64,000 nucleotides of DNA from Lachnospiraceae bacterium (GTDB lineage: Bacteria > Bacillota > Clostridia > Lachnospirales > Lachnospiraceae): NCBI GenBank assembly GCA_024698705.1, contig JAILQX010000029.1, forward strand, positions 62,001 to 126,000, in the 5' to 3' direction. Under the pieces are notes generated by a model that saw only the letters and a list, made by a program, of their open reading frames with translations, did no database searches and was not told the origin of the DNA. Below, piece by piece: positions 17,264 to 28,079 of the stretch (position 1 is the stretch's first letter; each line of letters starts with the position of its first letter). Both the position numbers and the translations under genes were made by a program.

Positions 17264-18931
17264 CTAAAATAGCCCTGTAATCTTTCCGTTATCATCAACA
17301 TCAATATTATATGCCGCGGGATTCTTGGGCAGACCGGGCATCGTCATGACATCTCCGGTAAGTGCGACCACAAATCCGGCCCCGGCAGAAACATAAACGT
17401 CCCTTACTGTTATATCGAAGTCCTTCGGCCTTCCCAGTTTCTTGGGATCGTCCGAAAGAGAATACTGAGTCTTTGCCATACATACCGGCAGATCACTGAA
17501 GCCCAGGGTTTCAAGTTTATCAAGCATCTTTGCCGCAGCGGGGAGAATATCGACTCCATCTGCTCCGTATACCTCTTTTGCTATAACTTCTATCTTTTCC
17601 TTCAAAGAAAGATTATCCGGATAAATGGGCTTATAATACGAAGGCTCTTCAAGTGCTTCAAGCACTTTTTCGGCCAGTTCGATACCGCCCTTGCCACCCT
17701 TTTCCCATACATTGGAAATGGCAAATTTTGCCCCTCTTGATTCACAGAATTCTTTTACAAAATCCGTCTCTGATACAGTATCCGAAACAAATGAATTCAA
17801 TGTGACAACTATAGGTACATTATATTTTTTCAGATTCTCTATATGCTTTTCAAGATTTACTATACCGGCTCTAAGCGCATCAAGATCCTCTTTGCCCAAA
17901 TCTTCTTTAGCAACTCCGCCATTATACTTCAATGCACGCACAGTTGCAACCAAAACAACGGCGTCGACAAAAAGTCCCGCTTTTCTGCACTTTATATCAA
18001 GGAATTTCTCGGCACCGAGATCTGCTCCGAAGCCTGCTTCCGTAATGCAGTAATCAGCCATTTTAAGTGCTGCTTTCGTTGCTCTTACCGAATTGCAACC
18101 GTGAGCTATATTTGCAAAGGGTCCGCCATGGACCAGTGCAGGTGTGTGCTCCAGTGTCTGTATGATATTGGGTTTTATGGCATCCTTAAGAAGTGCAGCC
18201 ATAGCTCCTACAGCCTTAAGATCTCCGGCTGTTACCGGTTTCCCACCGGCAGTATATGCAACAATGATCCTTGAAAGCTTTTCTTTAAGATCCTTCATGT
18301 CTTCAGCAAGGCAGAGGATCGCCATGATCTCACTCGCAACGGTGATGACAAAATGATCTTCCCTTACGTATCCGTCAGCTTTTGAGCCAAGTCCGACAAC
18401 TACATTTCGAAGTGCCCTGTCGTTCATGTCTTCACATCTTTTCCAGATGACCTGTCTCGTATCTATACCAAGTTCGTTTCCCTGCTGGATGTGATTGTCG
18501 AGCATTGCTGCAAGAAGATTGTTTGCAGAGGTGATCGCATGAAAATCTCCTGTAAAATGCAGATTAAGATCTTCCATCGGAACAACCTGCGACATGCCGC
18601 CTCCGGCAGCTCCGCCCTTTATACCGAAGCATGGTCCAAGGGATGGCTCTCTGAGCGCTATGACAGCATTTTTCCCCAACTGCGCAAATGCCTGTCCCAG
18701 GCCGACGGTAGTTGTTGTCTTTCCCTCACCTGCAGGTGTGGGATTTATGGCTGTCACCAGTATAAGCCTGCCGTTTTTATTATCTTTGATCCTTTCGAGA
18801 TATTCATCCGATATCTTGGCCTTGTATTTACCGTAGAACTCAAGCTCGTCTCTTTTTATACCAAGCTTTTCGGCAATCTCTTCAATAGGTTTTAAACTGG
18901 CATTTTGCGCGATTTCTATGTCACTAAGCAT
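17264..18931 (-). CDS. fhs: Formate-tetrahydrofolate ligase
   Basis: ATP-dependent formation of 10-formyl-THF from formate, feeding purine synthesis and C1 metabolism or the methyl branch of the Wood-Ljungdahl pathway. 555 residues is full length. Seen: the P-loop-like [23 protein letters not shown] near residue 66, [27 protein letters not shown], and C-terminal [25 protein letters not shown]. No other Wood-Ljungdahl genes are in the window, so a C1-supply role is the safe reading. It lies 18 bases downstream of ftsK. Confidence 0.97.
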   Translation of the reverse strand: MLSDIEIAQNASLKPIEEIAEKLGIKRDELEFYGKYKAKISDEYLERIKDNKNGRLILVTAINPTPAGEGKTTTTVGLGQAFAQLGKNAVIALREPSLGPCFGIKGGAAGGGMSQVVPMEDLNLHFTGDFHAITSANNLLAAMLDNHIQQGNELGIDTRQVIWKRCEDMNDRALRNVVVGLGSKADGYVREDHFVITVASEIMAILCLAEDMKDLKEKLSRIIVAYTAGGKPVTAGDLKAVGAMAALLKDAIKPNIIQTLEHTPALVHGGPFANIAHGCNSVRATKAALKMADYCITEAGFGADLGAEKFLDIKCRKAGLFVDAVVLVATVRALKYNGGVAKEDLGKEDLDALRAGIVNLEKHIENLKKYNVPIVVTLNSFVSDTVSETDFVKEFCESRGAKFAISNVWEKGGKGGIELAEKVLEALEEPSYYKPIYPDNLSLKEKIEVIAKEVYGADGVDILPAAAKMLDKLETLGFSDLPVCMAKTQYSLSDDPKKLGRPKDFDITVRDVYVSAGAGFVVALTGDVMTMPGLPKNPAAYNIDVDDNGKITGLF

Positions 18932-18949
18932 TTTCTTTCTCTTCCTCCG

Positions 18950-21553
18950 TCATACATACTCTTCTATATACTGTTCAAACTGTTCTTCGCTCATCAATAT
19001 CTCGCGCGGCTTCGTACCCTGTTCATCACCCACGACTCCCGCATCGCAAAGCTGATCCATGATCCTTGCGGCCCTGTTAAAACCTATCCTGAACTTACGC
19101 TGCAGATATCCTATGGAAGCCTTATCCGACTCGATTATGAATCTTCCTGCCTGAATGAACAGATCATCATATTCGTTATCCGAACTTCCCTGTTCCGAAT
19201 TCGGATTGGATGTCTGGCTCATAACAACCTCACTCACTTTTGCACCGAAATCATTATGAAGCCTCTGATTCTTTATAAAATCAACGACATCGGCGACCTC
19301 CCTGTCGGATACAAATGCGCCCTGTATCCTGGTAGGCTTTGTATACCCCTGGGGATAGAAAAGCATATCTCCCTTACCGAGAAGTTTTTCAGCTCCGTTC
19401 ATATCAAGTATCGTTCTTGAATCTACGCCGCTTGAAACGGCAAATGCAACACGGCTCGGCATATTGGCTTTGATAAGGCCTGTTATAACATCAACGCTTG
19501 GTCTCTGTGTTGCCAGTATCAGATGTATGCCGCATGCTCTTGCAAGCTGAGCCAGTCTGCAGATGGCTTCTTCAACTTCCTTTGCGGCAACCATCATAAG
19601 ATCTGCCAGTTCGTCAACGATTATAACGATCTGGGGCAAATGTTTATGCTCGCTGTCATCTCCGGCTTCATTTTCCGCAACCTTTTTATTGTATCCCTTA
19701 AGATCCCTTACATTAAGTTCTGCAAACTTCCTGTATCTGTCTGTCATCTCATTTACCGCCCAATGTAAAGCTCCTGCAGCTTTCTTAGGGTCGGTAACTA
19801 CCGGGATCATAAGATGCGGTATATCATTGTATACATTGAGTTCTACGACCTTCGGATCTACCATGATCAGCTGTACATCCTTCGGATCGTGCTTATACAG
19901 AATGCTCATGATTATCGTGTTGATACAAACGGATTTACCCGAACCCGTGCTTCCGGCGATCAGCATATGCGGCATCTTGCTTATATCGGCAACGATAACT
20001 TTTCCGGCTATATCCTTTCCTACGGCAAATGCGATATTGCCACCGAAATTACCAAATTCCGCATCTTCAAACAGTTCTCTCAGTTTTACTCCCGCATTTT
20101 CTGCATTGGGTACCTCTATACCAACAGCCGATTTTCCCGGTATAGGCGCTTCTATCCTAATATCTTTGGCAGCCAGATGAAGCTTAAGATCATCAGCCAG
20201 AGCCGTTATCCTGCTGACCTTTACTCCAATGGCAGGCTCAAGCTCATATCTTGTTACACTCGGGCCCTGACTTACATCCGTAACTCTTGCGCTTACGCCA
20301 AAGCTTTCGAGTGCTTCCTCAAGTTTATGTGCAGTCTCACCAAGCTCCGATCTGGATGCGGAACCCGATCTTTTCTCTCCCTTTGACAATAGCGAAAGCG
20401 GAGGGAATTTGTATTTTTTATTGGAATATGTCGGTCTTGGCTCCGTATTATCCTCGATATTCTGTTTTGCTGTATGTCTCTTTATATCCGGTTTTGTTTG
20501 CAGTGTCTGTTCAGCTTTGTCTTCGGGAAGTTCATCGGTCCTGCCGTCGTCATAATCGGCAGTATGGAATCTGATCCCCTTATCATCATAAGGGCTTCTG
20601 TCCGTAGCCCTGACAACTTCTTTCTTTACTTCAGCCGGCTTCTCTCTGAAGACTATCTCATGCATGTCATCACGTTTCTGTGAATGCTGCTCCTTTAGAG
20701 TCGTATCAAGCGAAACTCCCGAAACCTTTTTATCCATCCTGAGGATATTTTCGGTTTCGATCTCTTCCTTTTTTCGTTCGATCCTTGACTTTTCCTCGGC
20801 TTTTAATCTGGCCGCACGTTCCCTCTTTTCATATGCTTTCAGATCGTCCTCTTCTTCGCTTCTTTCTTCTCTTTCTTTTCTGCGCCTGTCATTGAGATTC
20901 GTGCGGTAATTGTCAGCTTCCTTTGCAACATCAGTTAACTTCTCCCGCCCTTCCGCGAATATCTCTATGATCATCTTTCCGCAGATCAGAAACAGTGAGA
21001 TGATGATGAGCATGAGACCAATGAGGATCGTTGCCAGTTTATCTATATTCTTATTTAGGAAATATGCCAGCGAGCCGCTTATAATGCCTCCGCCGGCTCT
21101 GTCCATAGCGCCTCTTTCTATAAGCGATTTTATATCATAATCGATGCCATCGGCAGTAATACCGCTGCTCAGTTCAAATAAGAGACTTAGTGAAAAGAAC
21201 ATCGTGATAAATGCAAATATCTTGATACCGATCCTCTGGTCAGACTGCTTTGATATCCATAAAAATGCGATTATTATGAGCAATACCGGAAACAGATATG
21301 CAGACCATCCGAAAAGCGCAAACATGAATTTGCTGATGGCATTGCCAAAATCACCTATAAGTCCGAAATTGCACAAAAACAGCATGATGCAAAGAAAAGC
21401 CGCACCGATGATGACTATATAATTGATGACGAGTAATTCGTCATCGGTATACTTTACGGTCTGCTTCTTTTTGCCTGTTTTTGAAGAACTGCCTCTACCG
21501 GAACCCGATCTTGTGTTTTTTGAAGTTGTTTTTCTGTTGCTGTTGTTAGCCAT
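18950..21553 (-). CDS. ftsK: DNA translocase FtsK/SpoIIIE
   Basis: 867-residue septal DNA pump that clears chromosome ends at division and, if the organism sporulates, may act as SpoIIIE. A basic Ser/Gly-rich N-terminus (residues 1-35) is followed by about four transmembrane helices (residues 40-195). Then comes a long charged linker (200-395), the alpha/beta FtsK motor with Walker A GSTGSGKS at 534-541, [11 protein letters not shown] as Walker B, and a C-terminal winged-helix gamma domain ([37 protein letters not shown]). Start ATG 21553 has AGAGAGG about 6 bases upstream. Extended -10 promoter at 21603-21611; first gene of ftsK-fhs-TPR. Confidence 0.96.
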   Translation of the reverse strand: MANNSNRKTTSKNTRSGSGRGSSSKTGKKKQTVKYTDDELLVINYIVIIGAAFLCIMLFLCNFGLIGDFGNAISKFMFALFGWSAYLFPVLLIIIAFLWISKQSDQRIGIKIFAFITMFFSLSLLFELSSGITADGIDYDIKSLIERGAMDRAGGGIISGSLAYFLNKNIDKLATILIGLMLIIISLFLICGKMIIEIFAEGREKLTDVAKEADNYRTNLNDRRRKEREERSEEEDDLKAYEKRERAARLKAEEKSRIERKKEEIETENILRMDKKVSGVSLDTTLKEQHSQKRDDMHEIVFREKPAEVKKEVVRATDRSPYDDKGIRFHTADYDDGRTDELPEDKAEQTLQTKPDIKRHTAKQNIEDNTEPRPTYSNKKYKFPPLSLLSKGEKRSGSASRSELGETAHKLEEALESFGVSARVTDVSQGPSVTRYELEPAIGVKVSRITALADDLKLHLAAKDIRIEAPIPGKSAVGIEVPNAENAGVKLRELFEDAEFGNFGGNIAFAVGKDIAGKVIVADISKMPHMLIAGSTGSGKSVCINTIIMSILYKHDPKDVQLIMVDPKVVELNVYNDIPHLMIPVVTDPKKAAGALHWAVNEMTDRYRKFAELNVRDLKGYNKKVAENEAGDDSEHKHLPQIVIIVDELADLMMVAAKEVEEAICRLAQLARACGIHLILATQRPSVDVITGLIKANMPSRVAFAVSSGVDSRTILDMNGAEKLLGKGDMLFYPQGYTKPTRIQGAFVSDREVADVVDFIKNQRLHNDFGAKVSEVVMSQTSNPNSEQGSSDNEYDDLFIQAGRFIIESDKASIGYLQRKFRIGFNRAARIMDQLCDAGVVGDEQGTKPREILMSEEQFEQYIEEYV

Positions 21554-21568
21554 TTCAACCTCTCTTGC

Positions 21569-21588
21569 ATGATCTTACGTACGATCAT
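21569..21588. promoter_or_regulatory. Inverted repeat at the ftsK transcription start
   Basis: ATGATC-TTACGTAC-GATCAT: perfect 6-bp arms around an 8-base spacer that is itself near-palindromic, between the extended -10 and the ftsK start codon. Possible operator or leader hairpin. Confidence 0.3.
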
Positions 21589-21602
21589 AATTTACCATTG
21601 AA

Positions 21603-21611
21603 ATTATAGCA
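21603..21611 (-). promoter_or_regulatory. Extended -10 promoter of ftsK
   Basis: Minus-strand TGCTATAAT (TG-N-TATAAT) about 50 bases before the ftsK ATG. No strong -35. Confidence 0.55.
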
Positions 21612-21677
21612 CATAATATGGATTCAGTCATTATCAAAACTACAATATTTTGTGTTTATACATATTATTTTTCATCA

Positions 21678-21696
21678 TGATCATCAGTGATGATCA
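21678..21696. promoter_or_regulatory. 19-bp inverted repeat upstream of the ftsK promoter
   Basis: TGATCATC-AGT-GATGATCA, perfect 8-bp arms, in the gap between the terminator at 21713-21740 and the ftsK promoter. No T run follows, so it is more like an operator than a terminator. Confidence 0.35.
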
Positions 21697-21712
21697 CTCT
21701 TTACCGTAAACG

Positions 21713-21740
21713 CAAAAAATGCCCCGATATCAATCGGGGC
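21713..21740 (-). terminator. Terminator after the acidic-tail membrane protein gene
   Basis: Perfect 8-bp GC-rich stem (GCCCCGAT / ATCGGGGC, loop of 4) at 21721-21740 followed on the minus strand by ATTTTTTG. Ends the unit that starts at rex or alr. Confidence 0.92.
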
Positions 21741-21751
21741 ATAAAGTCTTA

Positions 21752-24700
21752 TCAGACATCAAAGAAATTATTATCTTTGCCTACATCAATGTCGTAATGC
21801 ATCCAGACATCAGGTATCGATCTTCCGTAATCGAGTTCCCTGTGAACATGCTTCTTTGGTAAGGGAAGAGGATTTTCAATATATTCCACGGTTTTTTCCT
21901 CCTTTGGACCCTCTGAAACATTTTCGGTTTTGTCCGCCTCCGTTTCGATTTTGTCTGTTTCTTTAACGACTTCGGTCTTATCAGCCGCCGTATCCGGCTC
22001 GGCAGTGGAAGTTTCCGCCTCAATCGACTTTTCATCTGTCGTATTATCGAAAACTTTCGCTTCCTCTATGAGTTTTGCTTCTTCATCGAATAAAAGATCG
22101 TTAAACGCCTCATCGGGTCCGAATTCATCGAGCATGGTCTTGATCTTTGCCTTTTCTATCGACTGTTCGGCATCCAGTTTCTGTTCAAAAGCTTCCTGGA
22201 ATGAAAAATCATCGCCCGCTGACAGATCCGGTATGGAATCCTCAGTTTCAACCTTCTGGTTTATTGCATCTTCAACGGAAGCATTTCCAAGTTCATGAGA
22301 ATTGTTGATCGATTCCTCGAGCGCTATCTTTTCGCTCAATCTTTCTTCATAAGGGAAGTTTGTCGCCTGCGTAGCTTTTTCTATTGCTTCTTCGGCATCA
22401 AGCTTCTTTTCGAAAGCTTTTTCATAGGAGAATTCATCATTGAGCGCTTCTTCTTCGGCATCAAGCCTCTTGTTTAAACTTTCTTCAAATGAGAAGTTAT
22501 CATCATTATCTATCTTTTTCTGAAGCTGTTCCTCTATCGATATCTCTTCTGTATCATCCTTATCGAAATCCGCAAGAGCTTTGTAAATCTCATTTTCAAG
22601 TGCTTCGTCGCTCTTATTGTCAGCCTTTATCGTGAAGTCGTCATGTGAAACATTATCCCATGCGGGCTCAGAATTACGTATAAACTTCAGATCATCAAAA
22701 TCGAACTCGTCTTCATAATCGATCGGATCTTCCTTTGGCTTTTCTTCAAAGGCTTCTTCATCCTTCATCTCTTCAAATCTGAAATTACCGGAATCATCAA
22801 AACCGTAGCCTTCATCCAATGAATCATCGGGTTTGGGTTCATTTATTGCGGTTTCTGCGCCGTTTTCGATCTTTGCGGGCTCTACTGCCTTTTCAGGCTC
22901 AGGTTTGTCAAAGCTTGTATCTTTCTCAGACTCGTCAAATTTGAAACTATCATTGCTCACATTTTCCGCGTCATCAAAGGAGAATTCCTCTTTGCTCACG
23001 TTTTCGTTCTCATCAAATGTAAATGTATCATTTTCATTTACGGGCGTTTCATCAAAGGTGAACTCTTCATTTTGAACAGTTTTTGATTCTTCGAATGTGA
23101 AACCGTCCTCTGTTTCAGGCTTGCTCTCTTCAAACGAAAAACTTTCCTCTGCTTCAGACTTGCTCTCTTCAAACTTGAAAGTGTCCTCTGTTTCAGGCTT
23201 GCTCTCTTCAAACTTGAAAATATCATCTGTTTCAGCCTTGTTTTCTTCGAACGCGAAAGTGTCCTCTGTTTCAAAATTGCTTTCTTCGAATAAGCTATCG
23301 CTGTTTACTTCCTGTTTTGTATCCGCGAATAAAAATTCATCATTTGCCGCAAGTTTTTCTACTGTTTCTGCAAGTTTCTCCGTTTCGGTAGTATCCGCAG
23401 TGCTTACCGGGTTCTGTGCGACTAACGTAACACCGGCGATGCCTGCAGCTGTTTCTCCGATATTTTCAGCATTTGCGATCTCACTGCCTTCAGCATTAGC
23501 ATTTTCTCTGCTTCCGGTATTTGTCTCTTCTCCGCCTTCGGGAACATAATCAAACGCATCAAATCCGAGATCAAGCTCGAGATCCGCAAATTTGGAAGCA
23601 TTTGAAACATATTTTTCCTCAGGCTTTTCTTTATGCTCGGGCATCTCTATGGGCTGATCGAATACGGATTCATCATACAGATAACTGAAGAATGTATCTA
23701 CATAAGCCTTTTTATCCTTTGAATCTGTTTCGTCGGTATTGTCTTCCGTTACTTCCTCGACAGGTTCTTCCGCAGTCTCTTCGACTGCGTCTTCCTCAGG
23801 CGTTACATCTTCGATGTTTTCATCTTCACCGAAAGAATCATACATATCATCCCTTACAAACTTCGGAGGTATGCTTGTTCCGTTAAACAATGATTCAAAG
23901 TCCACATCATTCATGCCGAAATCAGAGGTCTTTCTCTCTTCGGGCATGCTGTATTTGCTTTCTTTTTCCACAGTACTTTTGTCGGTTTCGTTTTCTTTTT
24001 CAACCGTGGTTGTTTTTTCGGTTTCCGGATTTATAACTTCCGCGGTTTTTGATGTATCAACCGCCTTCTTATCTTCAGCGGTTCCTTCTCCTTCACCGAC
24101 TTGAGTCTCTTGTGTATGATCATCTTCATCGGCAGCTTCTTCGCCCGTTTCAGGCTTTGAAACCCAATCAAAGAACGAATTTGCCCTCCAGCCCGATGTT
24201 GAAGCATTATCACCTGCTACGCCGCTCTTAAATGATGAAGTCTCTTCTTTTGATTCTTTTATGTTTTCCCGTGCTTCATCGGCAGGCTTTTCTTCAATGA
24301 CTTCACCGAATATATTCGTATTTGAGGCGGGCTTTTCTTTTTCATTTTCTCCGTTTGAAAGATCATTGTAGGATTCAACGGAATCGTAACTGAATACGGA
24401 TTCCTCTTCTGATTTCAGGCCGCTTTCTTTTTCTTCTTTGTTCTCTTCAACTTCCTCTTTTATGTTCTGTCTTGCATAGAAAGGTATATTATCTTCGCTG
24501 TCGCTGCCATCGCTCAAAGGCGCATCCTTATCAGTTTTATTGTCTATATTATCGGCAAGAACAGAGAGATAATCTTCGTTGTTTTCATCATCTGTTCCGG
24601 ACGTATCATATTCAAGATCTTCATTCTTTGCCATGGCATCAGAGAAGAATCCTCCTTTGACCTGTTCGTTGATGATATTGTTAGCCTGTTCCTCGGTGTT

Positions 24701-25990
24701 TATAACTTTGCTTCCGATGCTCATGACAACGGCAGGTGCCATATCATCCTCGATCCTGCTGACTTTGACATAATCATCCTCATACCCCAGGTCATACAGC
24801 CCGTAACCCGCAATCGCAAGAAGGCTGATCATGTAGATATAAGAATATGCCTCACGTCCGTCACCCGAAGTAAGTGCGAGCTGCACCGTGAACAATATAA
24901 AGAAAGCCGTGATGATATGAGCGGCATCATCTCTGTTCCTCCAGAAAAGGAAACAGTAGAATACGCAGATTATCATTAAAACAAATATCCATTTTTGTGA
25001 AACTATGGACGCGAGCAGCCCAGTGTCGATATTGATGTTCGTACGAGCATTGAATACAGCCATAAGATCGTCGGCAAAGCCCATAACTCCTTTCCCGCTA
25101 ATAAGAAAATTACCGAGAAGGAGCGGTAATGCGAATCCTATAACAGAGCCAAGGATCAGCATCAGACTGTTAACAACCTTTTTAACCGTCTCTTCAGATG
25201 CACATTCGCATAAAACTATGAGAGGCATAACAAGTATGCACAAATACAGATGTGTATATAGGCCGAATATACCGAGCAATATTCCGTATAAAATACTTAT
25301 AAATGCATTTGCTCCTTTGTTTTCCACGCGATTTACATACAGTGATGATAAAAAGATGCTGAATGTAAATATCATCAATATCAGATTATCGGCCGTATCC
25401 GTTGCTATCGAATTGAAAAATACAGGAACTGCGGCATAACCGAAGCATGCCAGAAATGCAGCAAATTTTCCGATAAGATTCTTGATACCGAAAAGCAGGA
25501 AAACATACGCAAGCACAGCTATGATAAACTGAACGATGATTATCGGGAAATAAGTATTGCCGAGAAGCTTTAAAAACAGAGACAGTATCGTTGACATGAC
25601 CGCATCTATGTCTTTGAGATCAACGTAGACCGAACCGCTTGCGGCGATCTTTGCATTTTCGTAGACATTGCCAAGTTGCATCGGAACACTTATGATATCG
25701 CTGATTATAAGCAGTCTTACAGCAACAAAAATCAGGGATGAAACAATAATGCCAACCGTGAAGAACAGGTTTTCATTAATTGATTTTCCCTGAGTTATCT
25801 TTTTGAATAATTTATTGAGTATAAAAGCAAGCCCTACGATCACAGCGCACAAAACTCCCGCTATGATCGCACTGCTGACCTTATTTGTAATTCCGAACCC
25901 CGTTTCTATAGATAAAAAGAAAAGCAAAAGTAATATTGCGGAAAATATCACGCATACAATGTTGCTGAATTTATTTCTGGAAATATCCAT
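21752..25990 (-). CDS. Large multi-spanning membrane protein with ~1000-residue acidic repeat tail
   Basis: 1412 residues. The first ~410 hold about 12 hydrophobic segments resembling a family-39/ArnT-like membrane glycosyltransferase (inference from layout; no catalytic motif proven). The remaining ~1000 residues are strongly acidic and repetitive. One family is the 13-residue repeat of the FEESKPETEDTFK type, about residues 890-1030. A second is ~32-residue repeats built on F(S/P)xEExxxxKLDAEEAIEKA, about 1150-1290. The last residues (ENPLPLPKKHVHRELDYG...) look like a separate short conserved terminus. ATG 25990 is chosen over GTG 26002 because GAGGG sits 5 bases before it and GTG would overlap the Shine-Dalgarno. 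Last gene before a terminator, 41 bases after metY. Specific function unknown. Confidence 0.85.
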   Translation of the reverse strand: MDISRNKFSNIVCVIFSAILLLLFFLSIETGFGITNKVSSAIIAGVLCAVIVGLAFILNKLFKKITQGKSINENLFFTVGIIVSSLIFVAVRLLIISDIISVPMQLGNVYENAKIAASGSVYVDLKDIDAVMSTILSLFLKLLGNTYFPIIIVQFIIAVLAYVFLLFGIKNLIGKFAAFLACFGYAAVPVFFNSIATDTADNLILMIFTFSIFLSSLYVNRVENKGANAFISILYGILLGIFGLYTHLYLCILVMPLIVLCECASEETVKKVVNSLMLILGSVIGFALPLLLGNFLISGKGVMGFADDLMAVFNARTNINIDTGLLASIVSQKWIFVLMIICVFYCFLFWRNRDDAAHIITAFFILFTVQLALTSGDGREAYSYIYMISLLAIAGYGLYDLGYEDDYVKVSRIEDDMAPAVVMSIGSKVINTEEQANNIINEQVKGGFFSDAMAKNEDLEYDTSGTDDENNEDYLSVLADNIDNKTDKDAPLSDGSDSEDNIPFYARQNIKEEVEENKEEKESGLKSEEESVFSYDSVESYNDLSNGENEKEKPASNTNIFGEVIEEKPADEARENIKESKEETSSFKSGVAGDNASTSGWRANSFFDWVSKPETGEEAADEDDHTQETQVGEGEGTAEDKKAVDTSKTAEVINPETEKTTTVEKENETDKSTVEKESKYSMPEERKTSDFGMNDVDFESLFNGTSIPPKFVRDDMYDSFGEDENIEDVTPEEDAVEETAEEPVEEVTEDNTDETDSKDKKAYVDTFFSYLYDESVFDQPIEMPEHKEKPEEKYVSNASKFADLELDLGFDAFDYVPEGGEETNTGSRENANAEGSEIANAENIGETAAGIAGVTLVAQNPVSTADTTETEKLAETVEKLAANDEFLFADTKQEVNSDSLFEESNFETEDTFAFEENKAETDDIFKFEESKPETEDTFKFEESKSEAEESFSFEESKPETEDGFTFEESKTVQNEEFTFDETPVNENDTFTFDENENVSKEEFSFDDAENVSNDSFKFDESEKDTSFDKPEPEKAVEPAKIENGAETAINEPKPDDSLDEGYGFDDSGNFRFEEMKDEEAFEEKPKEDPIDYEDEFDFDDLKFIRNSEPAWDNVSHDDFTIKADNKSDEALENEIYKALADFDKDDTEEISIEEQLQKKIDNDDNFSFEESLNKRLDAEEEALNDEFSYEKAFEKKLDAEEAIEKATQATNFPYEERLSEKIALEESINNSHELGNASVEDAINQKVETEDSIPDLSAGDDFSFQEAFEQKLDAEQSIEKAKIKTMLDEFGPDEAFNDLLFDEEAKLIEEAKVFDNTTDEKSIEAETSTAEPDTAADKTEVVKETDKIETEADKTENVSEGPKEEKTVEYIENPLPLPKKHVHRELDYGRSIPDVWMHYDIDVGKDNNFFDV
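22130..22520. repeat. Coding repeats, ~32-residue acidic units
   Basis: Degenerate tandem units in the membrane protein, sharing F(S/P)(F/Y)E(E/K) then K(L/I)(D/A)(A/L)EE(A/S)I, in four to five copies. DNA is diverged, so the repeat is clearer in protein. Confidence 0.7.
22920..23290. repeat. 39-bp tandem coding repeats (13-residue acidic units)
   Basis: Near-identical 39-bp period, clearest at about 23110-23290, encoding FEESKxExExxFx. Neighbouring copies differ by a few bases, typical of recent expansion. Copies further left are diverged (FTFDENEN, FSFDDAEN, FKFDESEK). Confidence 0.8.
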
Positions 25991-26031
25991 AGTAACCCTC
26001 ACTCCTGAGCAACATGCCCCATTTATAGAAT

Positions 26032-27315
26032 TTATGCTCTTTCTATTGCCTGTGCCAGATCGGCGATTATATCATCAGCATCCTCTATACCCACACTGAG
26101 TCTGATGAATTCGGGTCTGATACCCGCTTCCAGAAGCTGTTCGTCTGTCATCTGACGATGAGTATGGCTTGCCGGATGCAATACGCATGTTCTTGCATCC
26201 GCTACATGTGTAACGATACATGCAAGTTCAAGATTACCCATGACAGCCTTTGATGCTTCTCTTCCGCCTTTCATACCGAAAGCCATGACACCGCTGGTTC
26301 CGCCCGGACAGTATTTTTTACCAAGTTCATAATACTTGTCATTCTTAAGTCCCGGGTAATTGACCCATGCAACCTTTGGATTAGCCTCAAGGAATTCGGC
26401 AACCTTCTGTGCGTTGGCAACATGTTTCGGCATACGCAGATGAAGCGTTTCGATACCTATGTTCAGATAAAAAGCATTCTGAGGTGACTGGATGGAACCG
26501 AAATCTCTCATCAACTGTGCAGTGGCTTTTGTGATATAAGCGCCCTTACCGAACTTCTCGGTATATGTTATACCATGATATGATACATCAGGCTGTGTAA
26601 GTCCGGGGAATCTGTCAGCATATTTATTCCAGTCGAAATTACCGCTGTCAACTATGCATCCGCCTACACCGAGTCCGTGACCGTCAAGGTATTTGGTCGT
26701 TGAATGTGTCACGATATCCGCACCCCATTTGATCGGATTGCAATTGATCGGTGTGGGGAATGTGTTGTCGACGATAAGAGGAACACCATGAGCGTGAGCA
26801 ACCTTTGCAAACTTCTCTATATCAAGAACCACACACGAAGGGTTTGATATCGTTTCCGCAAGAACACACTTTGTATTCTCCTTAAAGGCGGCATTCAAAG
26901 TCTCCTCATCATCGTCGGGATGAACTATAGTGCACTCAATACCCATTTTTTTCATGGTCGTGATAACAAGATTAAAGGTTCCGCCGTATATGGGCGAAGC
27001 CATCACGACATGCCCGCCGCATTCACAGATGTTGAATACCGCAAAAAAATTTGCAGCCTGTCCCGAACTTGTGAGCATTGCGGCAAAACCACCTTCAAGC
27101 TCGCAGATCTTTCTTGCGACATTATCATTGGTAGGATTGGCAAGTCTTGTATAAAAATATCCGCTGTCTTCAAGGTCGAACAGCCTTCCCATTGCATCCG
27201 AATCCTCATACTTAAATGTCGTGCTCTGTACGATCGGCATATTTCTCGGCTCACCGTTTTTCGGCTTGTATCCCGACTGAATACAGATCGTTTCCTTTGA
27301 ACTGTAATTACTCAT
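26032..27315 (-). CDS. metY: O-acetylhomoserine aminocarboxypropyltransferase (MetY)
   Basis: PLP enzyme forming homocysteine from O-acetylhomoserine and sulfide in direct sulfurylation. 427 residues fits MetY rather than the ~385 of cystathionine synthase. Seen: QSTTFKYEDSDAMGRLFDLEDSGYFYTRLANPTND, and the PLP-lysine motif HSTTKYLDGHG near residue 208. The C-terminal region has LRLSVGIEDADDIIADL. The TRLANPTND and (S/T)SGQAA motifs are family features. Start ATG 27315. It lies 12 bases downstream of yebC. Confidence 0.94.
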   Translation of the reverse strand: MSNYSSKETICIQSGYKPKNGEPRNMPIVQSTTFKYEDSDAMGRLFDLEDSGYFYTRLANPTNDNVARKICELEGGFAAMLTSSGQAANFFAVFNICECGGHVVMASPIYGGTFNLVITTMKKMGIECTIVHPDDDEETLNAAFKENTKCVLAETISNPSCVVLDIEKFAKVAHAHGVPLIVDNTFPTPINCNPIKWGADIVTHSTTKYLDGHGLGVGGCIVDSGNFDWNKYADRFPGLTQPDVSYHGITYTEKFGKGAYITKATAQLMRDFGSIQSPQNAFYLNIGIETLHLRMPKHVANAQKVAEFLEANPKVAWVNYPGLKNDKYYELGKKYCPGGTSGVMAFGMKGGREASKAVMGNLELACIVTHVADARTCVLHPASHTHRQMTDEQLLEAGIRPEFIRLSVGIEDADDIIADLAQAIERA

Positions 27316-27327
27316 CCCTTACACCTC

Positions 27328-28062
27328 TTATTCCTGTTCTTCCCAGTTTGTATATACATCCTGAACGTCATCATCTTCATCAAGAAGATCGATTATCCTG
27401 TTCAGATATTTGGTCGTTTCTTCATCCGTGACTGATACATAATTCTGAGGTATCATGGTCACTTCGCTTGAAATATATGTGATCTTGTTCTCATCAAGCG
27501 CATTCTGTACTGCCATCAGTTCATCCGGAGCTGTTATGATCTCATATGAATCATCATCATCCGAGAAATCTTCGGCACCGGCATCCAATGCGATCATCAT
27601 GATGTCGTCCGCATCCATATCGCATTCTTCCTTATCTATTATGATCTGGCCTTTTTCATCAAACATAAACGAAACACAACCGGGTGTACCGATGCTTCCG
27701 TTTCCCTTTGTGAATGCACTTCTTACATTGGCAGCGGTCCTGTTCTTATTATCGGTAAGAGTCTTAACGATTATGGCTATACCGCTCGGTCCGTAGCCTT
27801 CATACGTGATATATTCGTATGATACGTTTCCTGCATCACCGCTGGCTTTTTTGATACCTCTGTCGATAGTATCATTAGGCATATTGTTGGCCTTTGCCTT
27901 CGCGATGACCTGTGCGAGCTTAAAATTATTGGTCGGATCGGGACCGCCTTCTTTTACGGCAACCGCTATTTCACGTCCTATAATTGTAAATATCTTTCCC
28001 TTTGCGGCATCGTTCTTTTCTTTTTTGTGCTTGATATTAGCAAATTTTGAATGTCCTGACAT
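27328..28062 (-). CDS. yebC: YebC/PmpR-family protein
   Basis: 244 residues. Opens with the family hallmark MSGHSKFANIKHKKEKNDAAKGKIFT, followed by GGPDPTNNFKLAQVIAKAKANNMPNDTIDRGIKKA and the acidic C-terminal domain (LLDEDDDVQDVYTNWEE). Members are annotated as transcriptional regulators; some related proteins act in translation of proline stretches or mitochondrial COX1, so the exact role is uncertain. Here it sits between a CBS/CorC protein and metY. Confidence 0.95.
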   Translation of the reverse strand: MSGHSKFANIKHKKEKNDAAKGKIFTIIGREIAVAVKEGGPDPTNNFKLAQVIAKAKANNMPNDTIDRGIKKASGDAGNVSYEYITYEGYGPSGIAIIVKTLTDNKNRTAANVRSAFTKGNGSIGTPGCVSFMFDEKGQIIIDKEECDMDADDIMMIALDAGAEDFSDDDDSYEIITAPDELMAVQNALDENKITYISSEVTMIPQNYVSVTDEETTKYLNRIIDLLDEDDDVQDVYTNWEEQE

Positions 28063-28079
28063 AATTACCTCTTTCCGAT

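Noticed and set aside
21781..24231. Several plus- and minus-strand open frames in the acidic repeat region
   Set aside because: Products of biased codon use in the Glu/Asp-rich repeat; poly-Ser or Arg/Leu-rich translations without start signals.
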